6,141 nucleotides of DNA from Actinomycetes bacterium (GTDB lineage: Bacteria; Actinomycetota; Acidimicrobiia; Spongiisociales; UBA4744): positions 1 through 6,141 of the forward strand of contig JAHEDM010000172.1 in the NCBI GenBank assembly GCA_024641205.1, in the 5' to 3' direction. The number at the start of each line of letters is the position of its first letter. Positions within the stretch are counted from its first letter, which is position 1. Of this stretch, positions 1 to 5,985 are shown piece by piece. The notes below the pieces were generated by a model. The model searched no databases. It saw nothing but the letters and a program-made list of their open reading frames with translations, and was not told the origin of the DNA. The position numbers and the translations under genes were made by a program.

Positions 1-1120
1 GGGGGGGAAGAGCCTCATCCGAACAAGCCGGGCAATTCGGGTCGCGGCGGAGCTTCAGCGTGCGGAATTCCTGGTCCAGGGCGTCGTAGGTCAGCAACTT
101 GCCGATCAATGGATCGCCGATACCGAGCAGCAGTTTGATGGTCTCGGCAGCCTGGATCGAGCCGATGATGCCCGGCACGACACCAAGCACCCCGGCTTCC
201 GAGCAGGATGGCGCCAATTCCGGCGGGGGCGGTTCCGAGAACAAGCAGCGATAGCAGGGGCCCGCGTAGGGAGCAAAGACGCTGACCTGACCTTCGAAGC
301 GAAAGACGGACCCGTGGACGACCGGAATACGCACATGGAGGGATACGTCATTGAGGAGATAGCGGGTGGGGAAGTTGTCGGCACCATCGACGACAACGTC
401 GTACCCGTCGAGCAGATCGAGGGCGTTGTCGGCGGTCAGCCGCTCCGGGATGGCCACGACCTCGACGAGGGGGTTGAGGGCATTGAGTGTCTGACGGGCC
501 GAATCGACTTTCCTACGTCCCAGACGGTCCGTGTTATGGAGGATCTGCCGCTGCAGGTTGGTGACATCAACCACATCAGAATCCACAATGCCCAGGACTC
601 CTACGCCGGCGGCCGCCAGGTACAAAGCGGCGGGCGAACCCAGTCCGCCTGCGCCGATCACGAGCACCTTCGAGGCCATCAAGCGACGCTGACCCTCTTC
701 GCCAACTTCGGGAAGCAGCAGATGGCGGCTGTAACGGGCTCGGTGATCCGCAGGCAGCACCGCGGGCAGAACCCAGGCCCGGCCGGCCCGTTTCCATCCC
801 TCGAAACCTTCAGCTAGTGACCACACGTTCTGGTAGCCGAGCCGGCTCAGGGACTGGGCGGCCAACGCGGACCGTTCCCCGACCGCGCAATACAGCACGA
901 TGAGGGTCTCGGAGTCGGCCACGTGGTCGCCGATGGCTCCCTCGAGTTGGCCGCGCGGTATCAGGTGCGCGTCGGGAATCGCACCCTGCGCGGACTCCTC
1001 CGGTTCCCGCACATCGATGATCACGGGAAGGGTCGTAGAGACGTCCGTTAATTGGGCAATTGATATTTCCCGGATCTCGTTTCTGATACCGGCGATCCAG
1101 CGTTTGTAGTTGATCTCCAT
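1..1120 (-). CDS. moeB: Rhodanese-ThiF fusion: MoeB/MoeZ-type sulfur-carrier adenylyltransferase and sulfurtransferase (3' end cut by window edge)
   Basis: Cytoplasmic E1-like enzyme that adenylates the C-terminal Gly-Gly of a small sulfur carrier (MoaD, ThiS or CysO type) and can pass it sulfur through its own rhodanese domain. I translated 373 codons from the ATG at 1120 to the left edge. Residues about 15-115 are a rhodanese domain with active-site loop C78-A-V-G-E-R-S84. Residues about 125-373 are a ThiF/MoeB domain: nucleotide-binding GAGGLGS (156-162), acidic residues D180 and D182, NLQRQ (188-192), DGADNF (245-250), zinc pairs C289/C292 and C363/C366, and C306 at the position of E. coli ThiF Cys184 and human MOCS3 Cys239 (from remembered alignments). 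Only a short tail can be missing. An in-frame TGA two codons upstream makes this ATG the first possible start; a weak GGGTG lies just before it. The rhodanese domain is N-terminal, whereas mycobacterial MoeZ carries it at the C-terminus. Which carrier it serves (molybdopterin, thiamine or cysteine synthesis) cannot be told from the window. Confidence 0.93.
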   Translation of the reverse strand, partial: MEINYKRWIAGIRNEIREISIAQLTDVSTTLPVIIDVREPEESAQGAIPDAHLIPRGQLEGAIGDHVADSETLIVLYCAVGERSALAAQSLSRLGYQNVWSLAEGFEGWKRAGRAWVLPAVLPADHRARYSRHLLLPEVGEEGQRRLMASKVLVIGAGGLGSPAALYLAAAGVGVLGIVDSDVVDVTNLQRQILHNTDRLGRRKVDSARQTLNALNPLVEVVAIPERLTADNALDLLDGYDVVVDGADNFPTRYLLNDVSLHVRIPVVHGSVFRFEGQVSVFAPYAGPCYRCLFSEPPPPELAPSCSEAGVLGVVPGIIGSIQAAETIKLLLGIGDPLIGKLLTYDALDQEFRTLKLRRDPNCPACSDEALPP

Positions 1121-1149
1121 GCATCACCCGCGTTCGGCCGAGGAGCGCC

Positions 1150-1178
1150 AGCGTAGTGCGCCCGGTTGATTGTGTCGG
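1150..1178 (-). promoter_or_regulatory. Possible promoter for the rhodanese-ThiF gene
   Basis: Within the 72-bp gap before the gene, the minus strand reads CCGACA (1178-1173), a 17-nt spacer and TACGCT (1155-1150). This is a loose match to the TTGACA/TANNNT pattern of actinobacterial housekeeping promoters. A start about 7 nt downstream would leave a leader of roughly 20-25 nt. The match is weak (four of six bases in the -35), and read-through from the upstream gene is an equally good explanation. Confidence 0.25.
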
Positions 1179-1192
1179 AGGTGATGCCGGAG

Positions 1193-1645
1193 TCAAGTGG
1201 TGCCGGTCGGCCCGGATCTGTTGAGAAAGCGGGCCACAGCCCGGCTGTGCTCTGCTCGAACGGCAGGCGTCATTCGCCGGAGTTGGGCGTCGCCCAGGGG
1301 CGGCACCGATCGGCCCACCCAGACCGTACCGCCGGACGGGAAGACGAGTCCTGCCCTCGTCAACAAGTGGAGATATTCCGGACGGGGGAGAGGGCGTTGC
1401 TGGGTGGCGGCGGCGATTAAGCGGAGCAGGTCGGCTACCGCTCCCGGGCCGAGAGCGGCGATCCAGAAGCGACGCACGTAAGGGTGGTGGGCGGGGAAGC
1501 CGCCTGGTCCGTCATCCAGGAGACGGGGGATCAGGCTGGGTCGGCGCCAAACCGAGCGGCGACCGGCACCACCCGGAGAGGGTGCGGCGGTGATCGCGAC
1601 GGGAGGACAAGAGTCGCGGTCGTCTCCGGGTGGTGCAGATCGCAT
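1193..1645 (-). CDS. Uncharacterised 150-residue protein
   Basis: I do not recognise a named family. Residues about 36-140 look like a folded, conserved protein: an HPYVRRFW motif (54-61), then ALGPGAVADLLRLIAAA (64-80), then LPRPEYLHLLTRAGLV (86-101), then a Gly-turned pair of strands (FPSGGTVWVG, 102-111) and a basic helix ending RAEHSRAVARF (130-140). The helix followed by a short beta hairpin is reminiscent of a small winged helix, but this is inference only. Codons in the core strongly favour G or C in the third position, as in the neighbouring genes, which supports real coding on this strand. There is no signal peptide, membrane segment or cysteine pair. Residues 1-35 are Pro/Gly/Arg-rich and may be disordered. 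The start is bounded by an in-frame TAG two codons upstream of the ATG, and no GTG or TTG restart was seen near the core. No Shine-Dalgarno sequence precedes the ATG, which fits leaderless expression. It lies between the cell-wall synthase and the rhodanese-ThiF gene, all on one strand. Confidence 0.72.
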   Translation of the reverse strand: MRSAPPGDDRDSCPPVAITAAPSPGGAGRRSVWRRPSLIPRLLDDGPGGFPAHHPYVRRFWIAALGPGAVADLLRLIAAATQQRPLPRPEYLHLLTRAGLVFPSGGTVWVGRSVPPLGDAQLRRMTPAVRAEHSRAVARFLNRSGPTGTT

Positions 1646-1648
1646 GAG

Positions 1649-1684
1649 CTATTGATATCAAGTAACCAAAACTGACATCAATAG
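1649..1684. repeat. Inverted repeat of two TTGATATCAA-like palindromes, operator candidate
   Basis: The arms CTATTGATATCA (1649-1660) and TGACATCAATAG (1673-1684) are reverse complements with one mismatch across a 12-bp spacer. Each arm is itself near-palindromic: TTGATATCAA (1652-1661) is a perfect 10-bp palindrome, and CTGACATCAA (1672-1681) is a degenerate copy exactly 20 bp away, about two helical turns and so on the same DNA face. The pair covers the putative -10 and -35 of the downstream minus-strand gene, as expected for a repressor operator. The segment is distinctly A+T-rich compared with its surroundings. The rest of the 144-bp gap (1685-1789) holds no gene I can support. Confidence 0.45.
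1652..1681 (-). promoter_or_regulatory. Putative promoter giving a leaderless transcript of the 150-residue gene
   Basis: The minus strand has TTGATG (1681-1676) as a -35 candidate, an 18-nt spacer, and TATCAA (1657-1652) as a -10 candidate. Each matches the consensus at four of six positions. The A of the ATG at 1645 is the seventh base after the -10, where transcription would be expected to begin. No Shine-Dalgarno sequence is present, so a leaderless mRNA, common in actinobacteria, is a reasonable inference. Both hexamers lie inside the paired palindromic elements described at 1649-1684. Confidence 0.4.
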
Positions 1685-1789
1685 GGTTGATTCGGGGTCG
1701 CGAAAGTTTTGCCTGCGGCGGTCATCGAAACTGAAGGCCAAGGACGGCTGAGCCGACCGAAGGACTATTGACGACTGGAGTTAATCGCG

Positions 1790-4321
1790 CTACGGCGCCA
1801 GCTTTCCAACCACGATCACAATCGACTGACCGTGCGTCACGGTTGCCCCCGGCGCCGGGTTGGTGTCGAGGATGCGCCCTACCTGGTTCGGGTCCTTCAC
1901 CTCCCGGAAGCTTGCCGACCACACCAAGGCGACCCCGGTCTCTTCTTCGAAGGCCCCCAAAGCTGTGACCGCCTGGTCGAACGTGAGGGTACGCAAATCG
2001 ATGAGGGGAGCTTCGGGAGGTAGGCCGGACGAGACTTCGATCGTCAAGACCTGGCCGTGAGCTGCACCGGTGCCTTCTGCGAGGTCCTGGGTGAGCACGA
2101 TTCCCTTCGCCTCCAGCGAGGGGACCTCAACAGGGTTGGGCCGCAGGTGCGCGTCGTAGATATCGTTCACGGCTTGTTCGGTCGTCAGGCCGACGACCAG
2201 CGGCACTTCGGTACTCGGCGTGACGAAGTACTGGGATACCCCGGGCGGATCGTCCGGGAAATCGCTCACCGGCGTGTCCTTCAGCATGTAGGTCATAAAC
2301 TCAGCCCAGATCGGGGCGGGCACCGTGCCGCCGTACAGTCGGCTGTAGAACTGGCCGTTGATCGTCAGGTTCCGGAGCGGTGCCTGGAAATCGGGGTAGC
2401 CGACCCACACCGCGGTCGCGTATTCGGGCACGAACCCGACGAACCAGGCCTCGTTGTAGTTCTGGTGGGTTCCGGTCTTGCCGCCCTGCGGCCGGCCGAT
2501 GCGGGCCCGGGTGGCGGTACCGGCCGCAACCACCTGGGTGAGCGGACGCCGGGCGGCGGCCATGACGGCCGCGTCGACCACCTGGATCCGTTCCACGTTG
2601 CGGGCATAGATAAGCTCGCCTGCCGTGTTCTCGATCCGTTCGACCAAATAGGAATCGGCATGAAGGCCGTTGGTGGCGAAGTTCGAGTAGGCGGATGCCA
2701 TCTCGAGGGGACTCACTGCGCCTGCTCCGAGAACCAGCGAATAGACGGCAGGCAGATCCGACTTGACGCCCATGCGGTGGGCGGTATCGATGATTCGGTC
2801 TGGGCCGACTTCTTTCGAGACCTGGGCGTAGACGACGTTGACCGAGTTCTGGGTACCCGAGAACAGGGACATTCCGCCGCCGCCACCGCCGGCGTTGTGG
2901 ACCACCCACGGGTTGGGGCTGCAGCCCGGGCAGTCGATCGCCTTGGGGCTCCGCCCATCCCAGAATGAGTTCAGTGATCCGCCCGACTCGAGATAGGCGG
3001 TCAGGGCAAACGGCTTGAAGGAAGAACCCGGGTTGCGCTTGCCCTGGATGGCCAGGTCGAACTGTTCGACGTCGAATGGCAATCCGGAGGCCATGACCTT
3101 GATAGCTCCGGTCACGTTGTCGACCGTTGCGATGGCCCCCGTCGGGGCGCACCGCAGGTTGGGAAGTTCAGGAACTGGGATTTGGGCGTTGTTGTAGCGC
3201 TGAATGCAAGCGGCGAGTTGGTCCTCGCTGAGAGCGCTCGGATCGGCGATCGGCAACCACGTGTTCAGGATTTCGTTTGCCTTCTCCTGAAGCTCGAGGT
3301 CGATCGTCACATACACCTTCAAGCCTCCGCCCCCGGCGCAGGTGACGTCGTCGGAAGGGCAACCGAAGATCGCTTTCTTGCGCTCCTCGCTCGTGGCCCC
3401 CAGGAAAGAGAATTCGGCGTCGTTGAGCAGAGCTCGTCGTACCTCTGCAACGACGTGGTCGGCCGGTCCCTTGAACTCCGGGTGCGGCTGGATCACGTAT
3501 GGCTCGTCCTTGGCGCGCTCCCCTTGGGCGGGAGTGATCATCTCATGAGCGACCATCGTGTCGATCACGTCGTTGCGGCGGTCCAGGACCCGCTCGGGTT
3601 GGCGGCGCGGATCGTACTGGGAAGGGTTCCGGATCGGCACGAACAGCGTGGCCGCCTCGGCGATCGTCAGCTCCTCCAGGTCCTTGTCGAAGTACTCGCG
3701 GGCCGCAGTCTTGACCCCGAAGGCGCTCCACCCGTAGTAAACGGAGTTGACATAGAACTCGAGAATCTGCTCTTTCGTGTATCGGCGTTCCAACTCAACC
3801 GACACCATCGCTTCCTGAATCTTGCGTTGCAGGGTGACCTCGTCGCCGACGAAGTTCTGTTTGACCACCTGCTGGGTGATCGTCGAACCACCCCGGGTCA
3901 CACCGCGCAGATTGTCGATCGCCGCACCGCCGATGGCCGCAAAGTCGACCCCTTCGTGTTCGAAGAACTCGGCATCCTCAGCCGCCAAAACCGCCTTGAT
4001 CACGATGTCCGGTAGCTCGTCATATCGGACCGGTTCGCTGTTCTTGCCGTCGTGCAATTCTGCCAAGAGCACGTCATTGAGCGTGTAGATGCGGGAAACT
4101 TGTGAGAGGTCCGGCAGATCCAACAGGAGATCGTCCACCTCCGGGACGTACTTCTTCTCCAGATCCGAGAAGGTGCCGTAGGCCGTGTTGGTTCCAAAGA
4201 ACGCGAATAGACCAATCCAGGTAGAAGACAGCAACGCGATGCTGAGCAGTGTGGCGAGCGCAACGAACCATCGCCTGCGGACGTCGCGCCGCTCGAGTTC
4301 ATGAATTGGTGCTTTTGACAT
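1790..4321 (-). CDS. Class A penicillin-binding protein (bifunctional transglycosylase/transpeptidase) with two PASTA domains
   Basis: Membrane-anchored enzyme that polymerises lipid II into glycan strands and crosslinks the stem peptides outside the membrane; PonA-like in architecture. The protein has 843 residues from the chosen start. An Arg-rich cytoplasmic tail (1-17) precedes one membrane helix (about 18-42). The GT51 transglycosylase domain (about 95-275) shows EDAEFFEHEG with catalytic E115, GGSTITQQ (144-151) and FYVN. The transpeptidase has SSFK (S433 nucleophile, K436), SVN (493-495) and KTG (615-617), all intact and in the usual order. Two PASTA domains follow (about 703-765 and 770-839), the second more divergent. 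All six cysteines (321, 328, 372, 391, 464, 467) lie in the extracytoplasmic part, suggesting disulfides. A Gly6 run (478-483) precedes SVN. The frame stays open upstream to ATGs at 4369, 4381 and 4414, but these add residues unlike the family, and the 4414 start would overlap the divergent mutase. I chose the ATG at 4321, with GGAG immediately before it and a better spaced TAGG further up. Family certain; start moderately sure. Confidence 0.95.
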   Translation of the reverse strand: MSKAPIHELERRDVRRRWFVALATLLSIALLSSTWIGLFAFFGTNTAYGTFSDLEKKYVPEVDDLLLDLPDLSQVSRIYTLNDVLLAELHDGKNSEPVRYDELPDIVIKAVLAAEDAEFFEHEGVDFAAIGGAAIDNLRGVTRGGSTITQQVVKQNFVGDEVTLQRKIQEAMVSVELERRYTKEQILEFYVNSVYYGWSAFGVKTAAREYFDKDLEELTIAEAATLFVPIRNPSQYDPRRQPERVLDRRNDVIDTMVAHEMITPAQGERAKDEPYVIQPHPEFKGPADHVVAEVRRALLNDAEFSFLGATSEERKKAIFGCPSDDVTCAGGGGLKVYVTIDLELQEKANEILNTWLPIADPSALSEDQLAACIQRYNNAQIPVPELPNLRCAPTGAIATVDNVTGAIKVMASGLPFDVEQFDLAIQGKRNPGSSFKPFALTAYLESGGSLNSFWDGRSPKAIDCPGCSPNPWVVHNAGGGGGGMSLFSGTQNSVNVVYAQVSKEVGPDRIIDTAHRMGVKSDLPAVYSLVLGAGAVSPLEMASAYSNFATNGLHADSYLVERIENTAGELIYARNVERIQVVDAAVMAAARRPLTQVVAAGTATRARIGRPQGGKTGTHQNYNEAWFVGFVPEYATAVWVGYPDFQAPLRNLTINGQFYSRLYGGTVPAPIWAEFMTYMLKDTPVSDFPDDPPGVSQYFVTPSTEVPLVVGLTTEQAVNDIYDAHLRPNPVEVPSLEAKGIVLTQDLAEGTGAAHGQVLTIEVSSGLPPEAPLIDLRTLTFDQAVTALGAFEEETGVALVWSASFREVKDPNQVGRILDTNPAPGATVTHGQSIVIVVGKLAP

Positions 4322-4336
4322 CTCCGAATTACCTAA

Positions 4337-4377
4337 CGAAGGGGGAGTCGGAAAAGTTGCCGGTAGCATCCCCTTCG
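4337..4377. repeat. 8-bp perfect inverted repeat in the divergent promoter region
   Basis: CGAAGGGG (4337-4344) and CCCCTTCG (4370-4377) are exact reverse complements with a 25-bp spacer. Their centres are 33 bp apart, about three helical turns, and the repeat lies midway between the two divergent genes. It could be a two-site operator serving both genes. Both arms contain an AAGGGG purine tract that could instead be a ribosome-binding-like sequence read on opposite strands. An 8-bp match at this distance may also be chance. Confidence 0.3.
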
Positions 4378-4386
4378 GCATCTCAT

Positions 4387-4390
4387 AGGA
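4387..4390 (+). promoter_or_regulatory. Shine-Dalgarno site deciding the GTG start of the mutase
   Basis: AGGA at 4387-4390 lies 5 nt before the GTG at 4396. The only in-frame ATG upstream of the conserved domain is at 4249, inside the opposite-strand gene, and would add 49 residues unlike the mutase family. The next in-frame ATG downstream lies within a conserved motif. The GTG is therefore the best start. Confidence 0.65.
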
Positions 4391-4395
4391 TAACC

Positions 4396-5985
4396 GTGAA
4401 TACAAAAGACTCACCGCATCCAGGGTCGCGTAGCACTTCGAGCGGCATCGAAATAGAGGTTGTGTACGGCTCCGAGCAAGCCCCGCCAGAGGTAGGGGCG
4501 CCGGGGGAGTATCCCTTCACTCGTGGCCCCTACCCGACCATGTATCGGGGCCGGCCGTGGACGATGCGCCAATACGCGGGGTACGGAACCGCCGAGGAAA
4601 CCAACGCCCGCTTTCGCTCGCTCCTGGCAGCCGGACAAACCGGCCTGTCGGTGGCTTTCGATCTCCCCACCCAGATGGGATTGGATTCGGACCATCCGTT
4701 GGCCGCGGGCGAAGTAGGCAAGGTCGGAGTTGTCGTCGACAGCCTAGAAGACATGCGCAGGCTGTTCGCAGAGATCCCGATCGACCAGGTCAGCACCTCG
4801 ATGACTATCAACTCCACCGCAGCCATCCTGCTCTTGCTCTACCAGATCGTTGCCGAAGAGCGAGCCGTCCCGCCCCCTCAGATCCGGGGAACCGTTCAGA
4901 ACGACATCCTCAAGGAATACATCGCCCGCGGCACCTACATCTATCCGCCCCAGCCCTCGATGCGATTGGTCACCGATCTGTTCTCCTACTGTGCCCGCGA
5001 GCTCCCGGCCTGGAACACCATCTCCATTAGTGGCTACCACATTCGGGAAGCGGGTTCTTCGGCTGCCCAGGAAATCGCCTTCACTCTGGCAAACGGCCTC
5101 GCTTACGTCGAAGCAGCGGTAGCCGCCGGCTTGGCCGTTGACGACTTCGCTCCCCGGCTTTCCTTTTTCTGGAATGCAAATAGCCACCTCTTCGAAGAGA
5201 TATCCAAATACCGGGCGGCCCGCCGGATGTGGGCCGGATTGATGAGGGAACGGGTGGGTGCCCGGGATCCGAAGTCCTGGATGATGCGGTCCCACACACA
5301 AACGGCCGGCAGCGCGTTGACCGCCCAGCAACCCGAAAACAACATCGTGCGTACCGCCCTGCAGGCGCTGTCTGCCACCCTGGGGGGCACCCAGTCGCTG
5401 CATACCAACGCGTTCGACGAGGCGCTCGGCCTGCCGACTGATCGATCGGCCAGGATCGCCCTGCGAACCCAGCAGATCCTCGCTTTTGAGTCGGGGATCA
5501 CCGACACCGTCGATCCGCTGGCCGGCTCGTACTTCATCGAGAACCTCACCAATCAATTGGAAACCAAGGCAAACGATTTGATACTGAAGATCGACGAGCT
5601 CGGTGGAGCGGCTGCCGCAATCGAAGCCGGTTTCCAGCAGGGGGAGATCGAGGAATCGGCCTATGCGGAGGCCCGTCGCCAGGAGAACGGCGAGTCGGTC
5701 ATCGTTGGCGTGAACAGGTTCCTCGAAGACGAGACCGGCCCGCTGCCCGTCCTGTCGGTCGATCCCGCCGTCGAACGGCACCAGATAGAAGCTTTGCAAA
5801 GGGTGCGGGCCAAACGGGACCAGGCGGCGGTGTCTGTGGCGCTCGACCGGGTCGGCGATGCTGCCCGGGGGGACGCCAACCTCCTCTATCCAATGAAGGA
5901 GGCCCTGGTGGCATTGGCGACGCTTGGGGAGGTCTCCGACGTCCTACGGGGAGTATTCGGGTCGTATCGGGGAGGGTCGAGATGA
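4396..5985 (+). CDS. mcmA1: Methylmalonyl-CoA mutase large subunit (acyl-CoA mutase catalytic chain without B12-binding domain)
   Basis: Substrate-binding (beta/alpha)8-barrel subunit of an adenosylcobalamin-dependent mutase that interconverts methylmalonyl-CoA and succinyl-CoA, linking propionyl-CoA, odd-chain fatty acid and branched amino acid breakdown to the TCA cycle. The protein has 529 residues from GTG. Aligned from memory to Propionibacterium MutB, residues known to contact substrate or CoA are present: R53 (Arg82), Y60 (Tyr89), T166 and Q168 (Thr195, Gln197), R178 (Arg207), Y214 and H215 (Tyr243, His244), K293 (Lys321), H300 (His328) and Q302 (Gln330). The Tyr60/Arg178 pair favours a substrate with a free carboxylate; isobutyryl-CoA and 2-hydroxyisobutyryl-CoA mutases replace both. 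The chain stops after the barrel at GVFGSYRGGSR, with no DxHxxG cobalamin domain, so a separate small subunit is required and is not in the window. Ethylmalonyl-CoA mutase is a less likely alternative. Its TGA overlaps the next gene's ATG, indicating translational coupling. Confidence 0.93.
   Translation: MNTKDSPHPGSRSTSSGIEIEVVYGSEQAPPEVGAPGEYPFTRGPYPTMYRGRPWTMRQYAGYGTAEETNARFRSLLAAGQTGLSVAFDLPTQMGLDSDHPLAAGEVGKVGVVVDSLEDMRRLFAEIPIDQVSTSMTINSTAAILLLLYQIVAEERAVPPPQIRGTVQNDILKEYIARGTYIYPPQPSMRLVTDLFSYCARELPAWNTISISGYHIREAGSSAAQEIAFTLANGLAYVEAAVAAGLAVDDFAPRLSFFWNANSHLFEEISKYRAARRMWAGLMRERVGARDPKSWMMRSHTQTAGSALTAQQPENNIVRTALQALSATLGGTQSLHTNAFDEALGLPTDRSARIALRTQQILAFESGITDTVDPLAGSYFIENLTNQLETKANDLILKIDELGGAAAAIEAGFQQGEIEESAYAEARRQENGESVIVGVNRFLEDETGPLPVLSVDPAVERHQIEALQRVRAKRDQAAVSVALDRVGDAARGDANLLYPMKEALVALATLGEVSDVLRGVFGSYRGGSR
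5971..5976 (+). promoter_or_regulatory. Shine-Dalgarno site for the LpdA-like gene, inside the mutase 3' end
   Basis: GGAGGG at 5971-5976 stands 5 nt before the ATG at 5982, near-ideal spacing. It lies within the last codons of the mutase, so ribosomes ending there can reinitiate at the ATGA overlap (5982-5985). Confidence 0.75.

Larger units (their letters stand above)
4322..4395. other. 74-bp divergent intergenic region
   Basis: This segment separates the start of the cell-wall synthase (minus strand) from that of the mutase (plus strand), so it should hold at least part of both promoters. I could not find a convincing -35/-10 pair on either strand. The plus strand has TAGCAT (4364-4369) and the minus strand has TAGGTA and TATCCT, each resembling a -10, but none has a matching -35 at 16-18 bp. 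It contains the inverted repeat described at 4337-4377. Confidence 0.6.

Noticed and set aside
314..817. Plus-strand open frame opposite the rhodanese-ThiF gene
   Set aside because: The minus strand here encodes intact rhodanese and ThiF motifs in one continuous frame, so this is a shadow.
1742..1758. Hairpin-like GGaCGGC-TGA-GCCGaCC between the cell-wall synthase and the unknown gene, a possible terminator
   Set aside because: The stem is short with an internal mismatch and a 3-nt loop, and no run of T follows on the minus strand, so a rho-independent terminator is not supported.
2875..2892. Repeated GCC/CCG triplets suggesting a microsatellite
   Set aside because: They encode the six-glycine run just before the SVN motif of the transpeptidase, a Gly-tolerant loop, so coding explains them.
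2057..2968. Plus-strand open frame of about 300 codons opposite the cell-wall synthase
   Set aside because: It lies wholly antisense to a gene with all catalytic motifs intact. Its translation is rich in Arg, Gly, Asp and His with no recognisable motif, as expected from the complement of GC-rich coding DNA.
3182..4015. Plus-strand open frame of about 277 codons opposite the transglycosylase domain
   Set aside because: Antisense shadow of a well-supported gene, with no family features.
4315..4320. Perfect TTGACA on the plus strand, possible -35 for the mutase
   Set aside because: It lies in the first codons of the opposite gene and no -10-like sequence occurs 16-18 bp downstream (CGAAGG, GAAGGG and AAGGGG are found there).
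4249..4395. In-frame upstream extension of the mutase from the ATG at 4249
   Set aside because: It would overlap the divergent gene, add 49 residues unlike the mutase family, and lacks the well-placed ribosome-binding site seen before the GTG at 4396.
4744..5799. Minus-strand open frame of about 350 codons opposite the mutase
   Set aside because: Antisense to the conserved mutase barrel; the translation shows no motif and low-complexity Gly/Arg/Asp composition.
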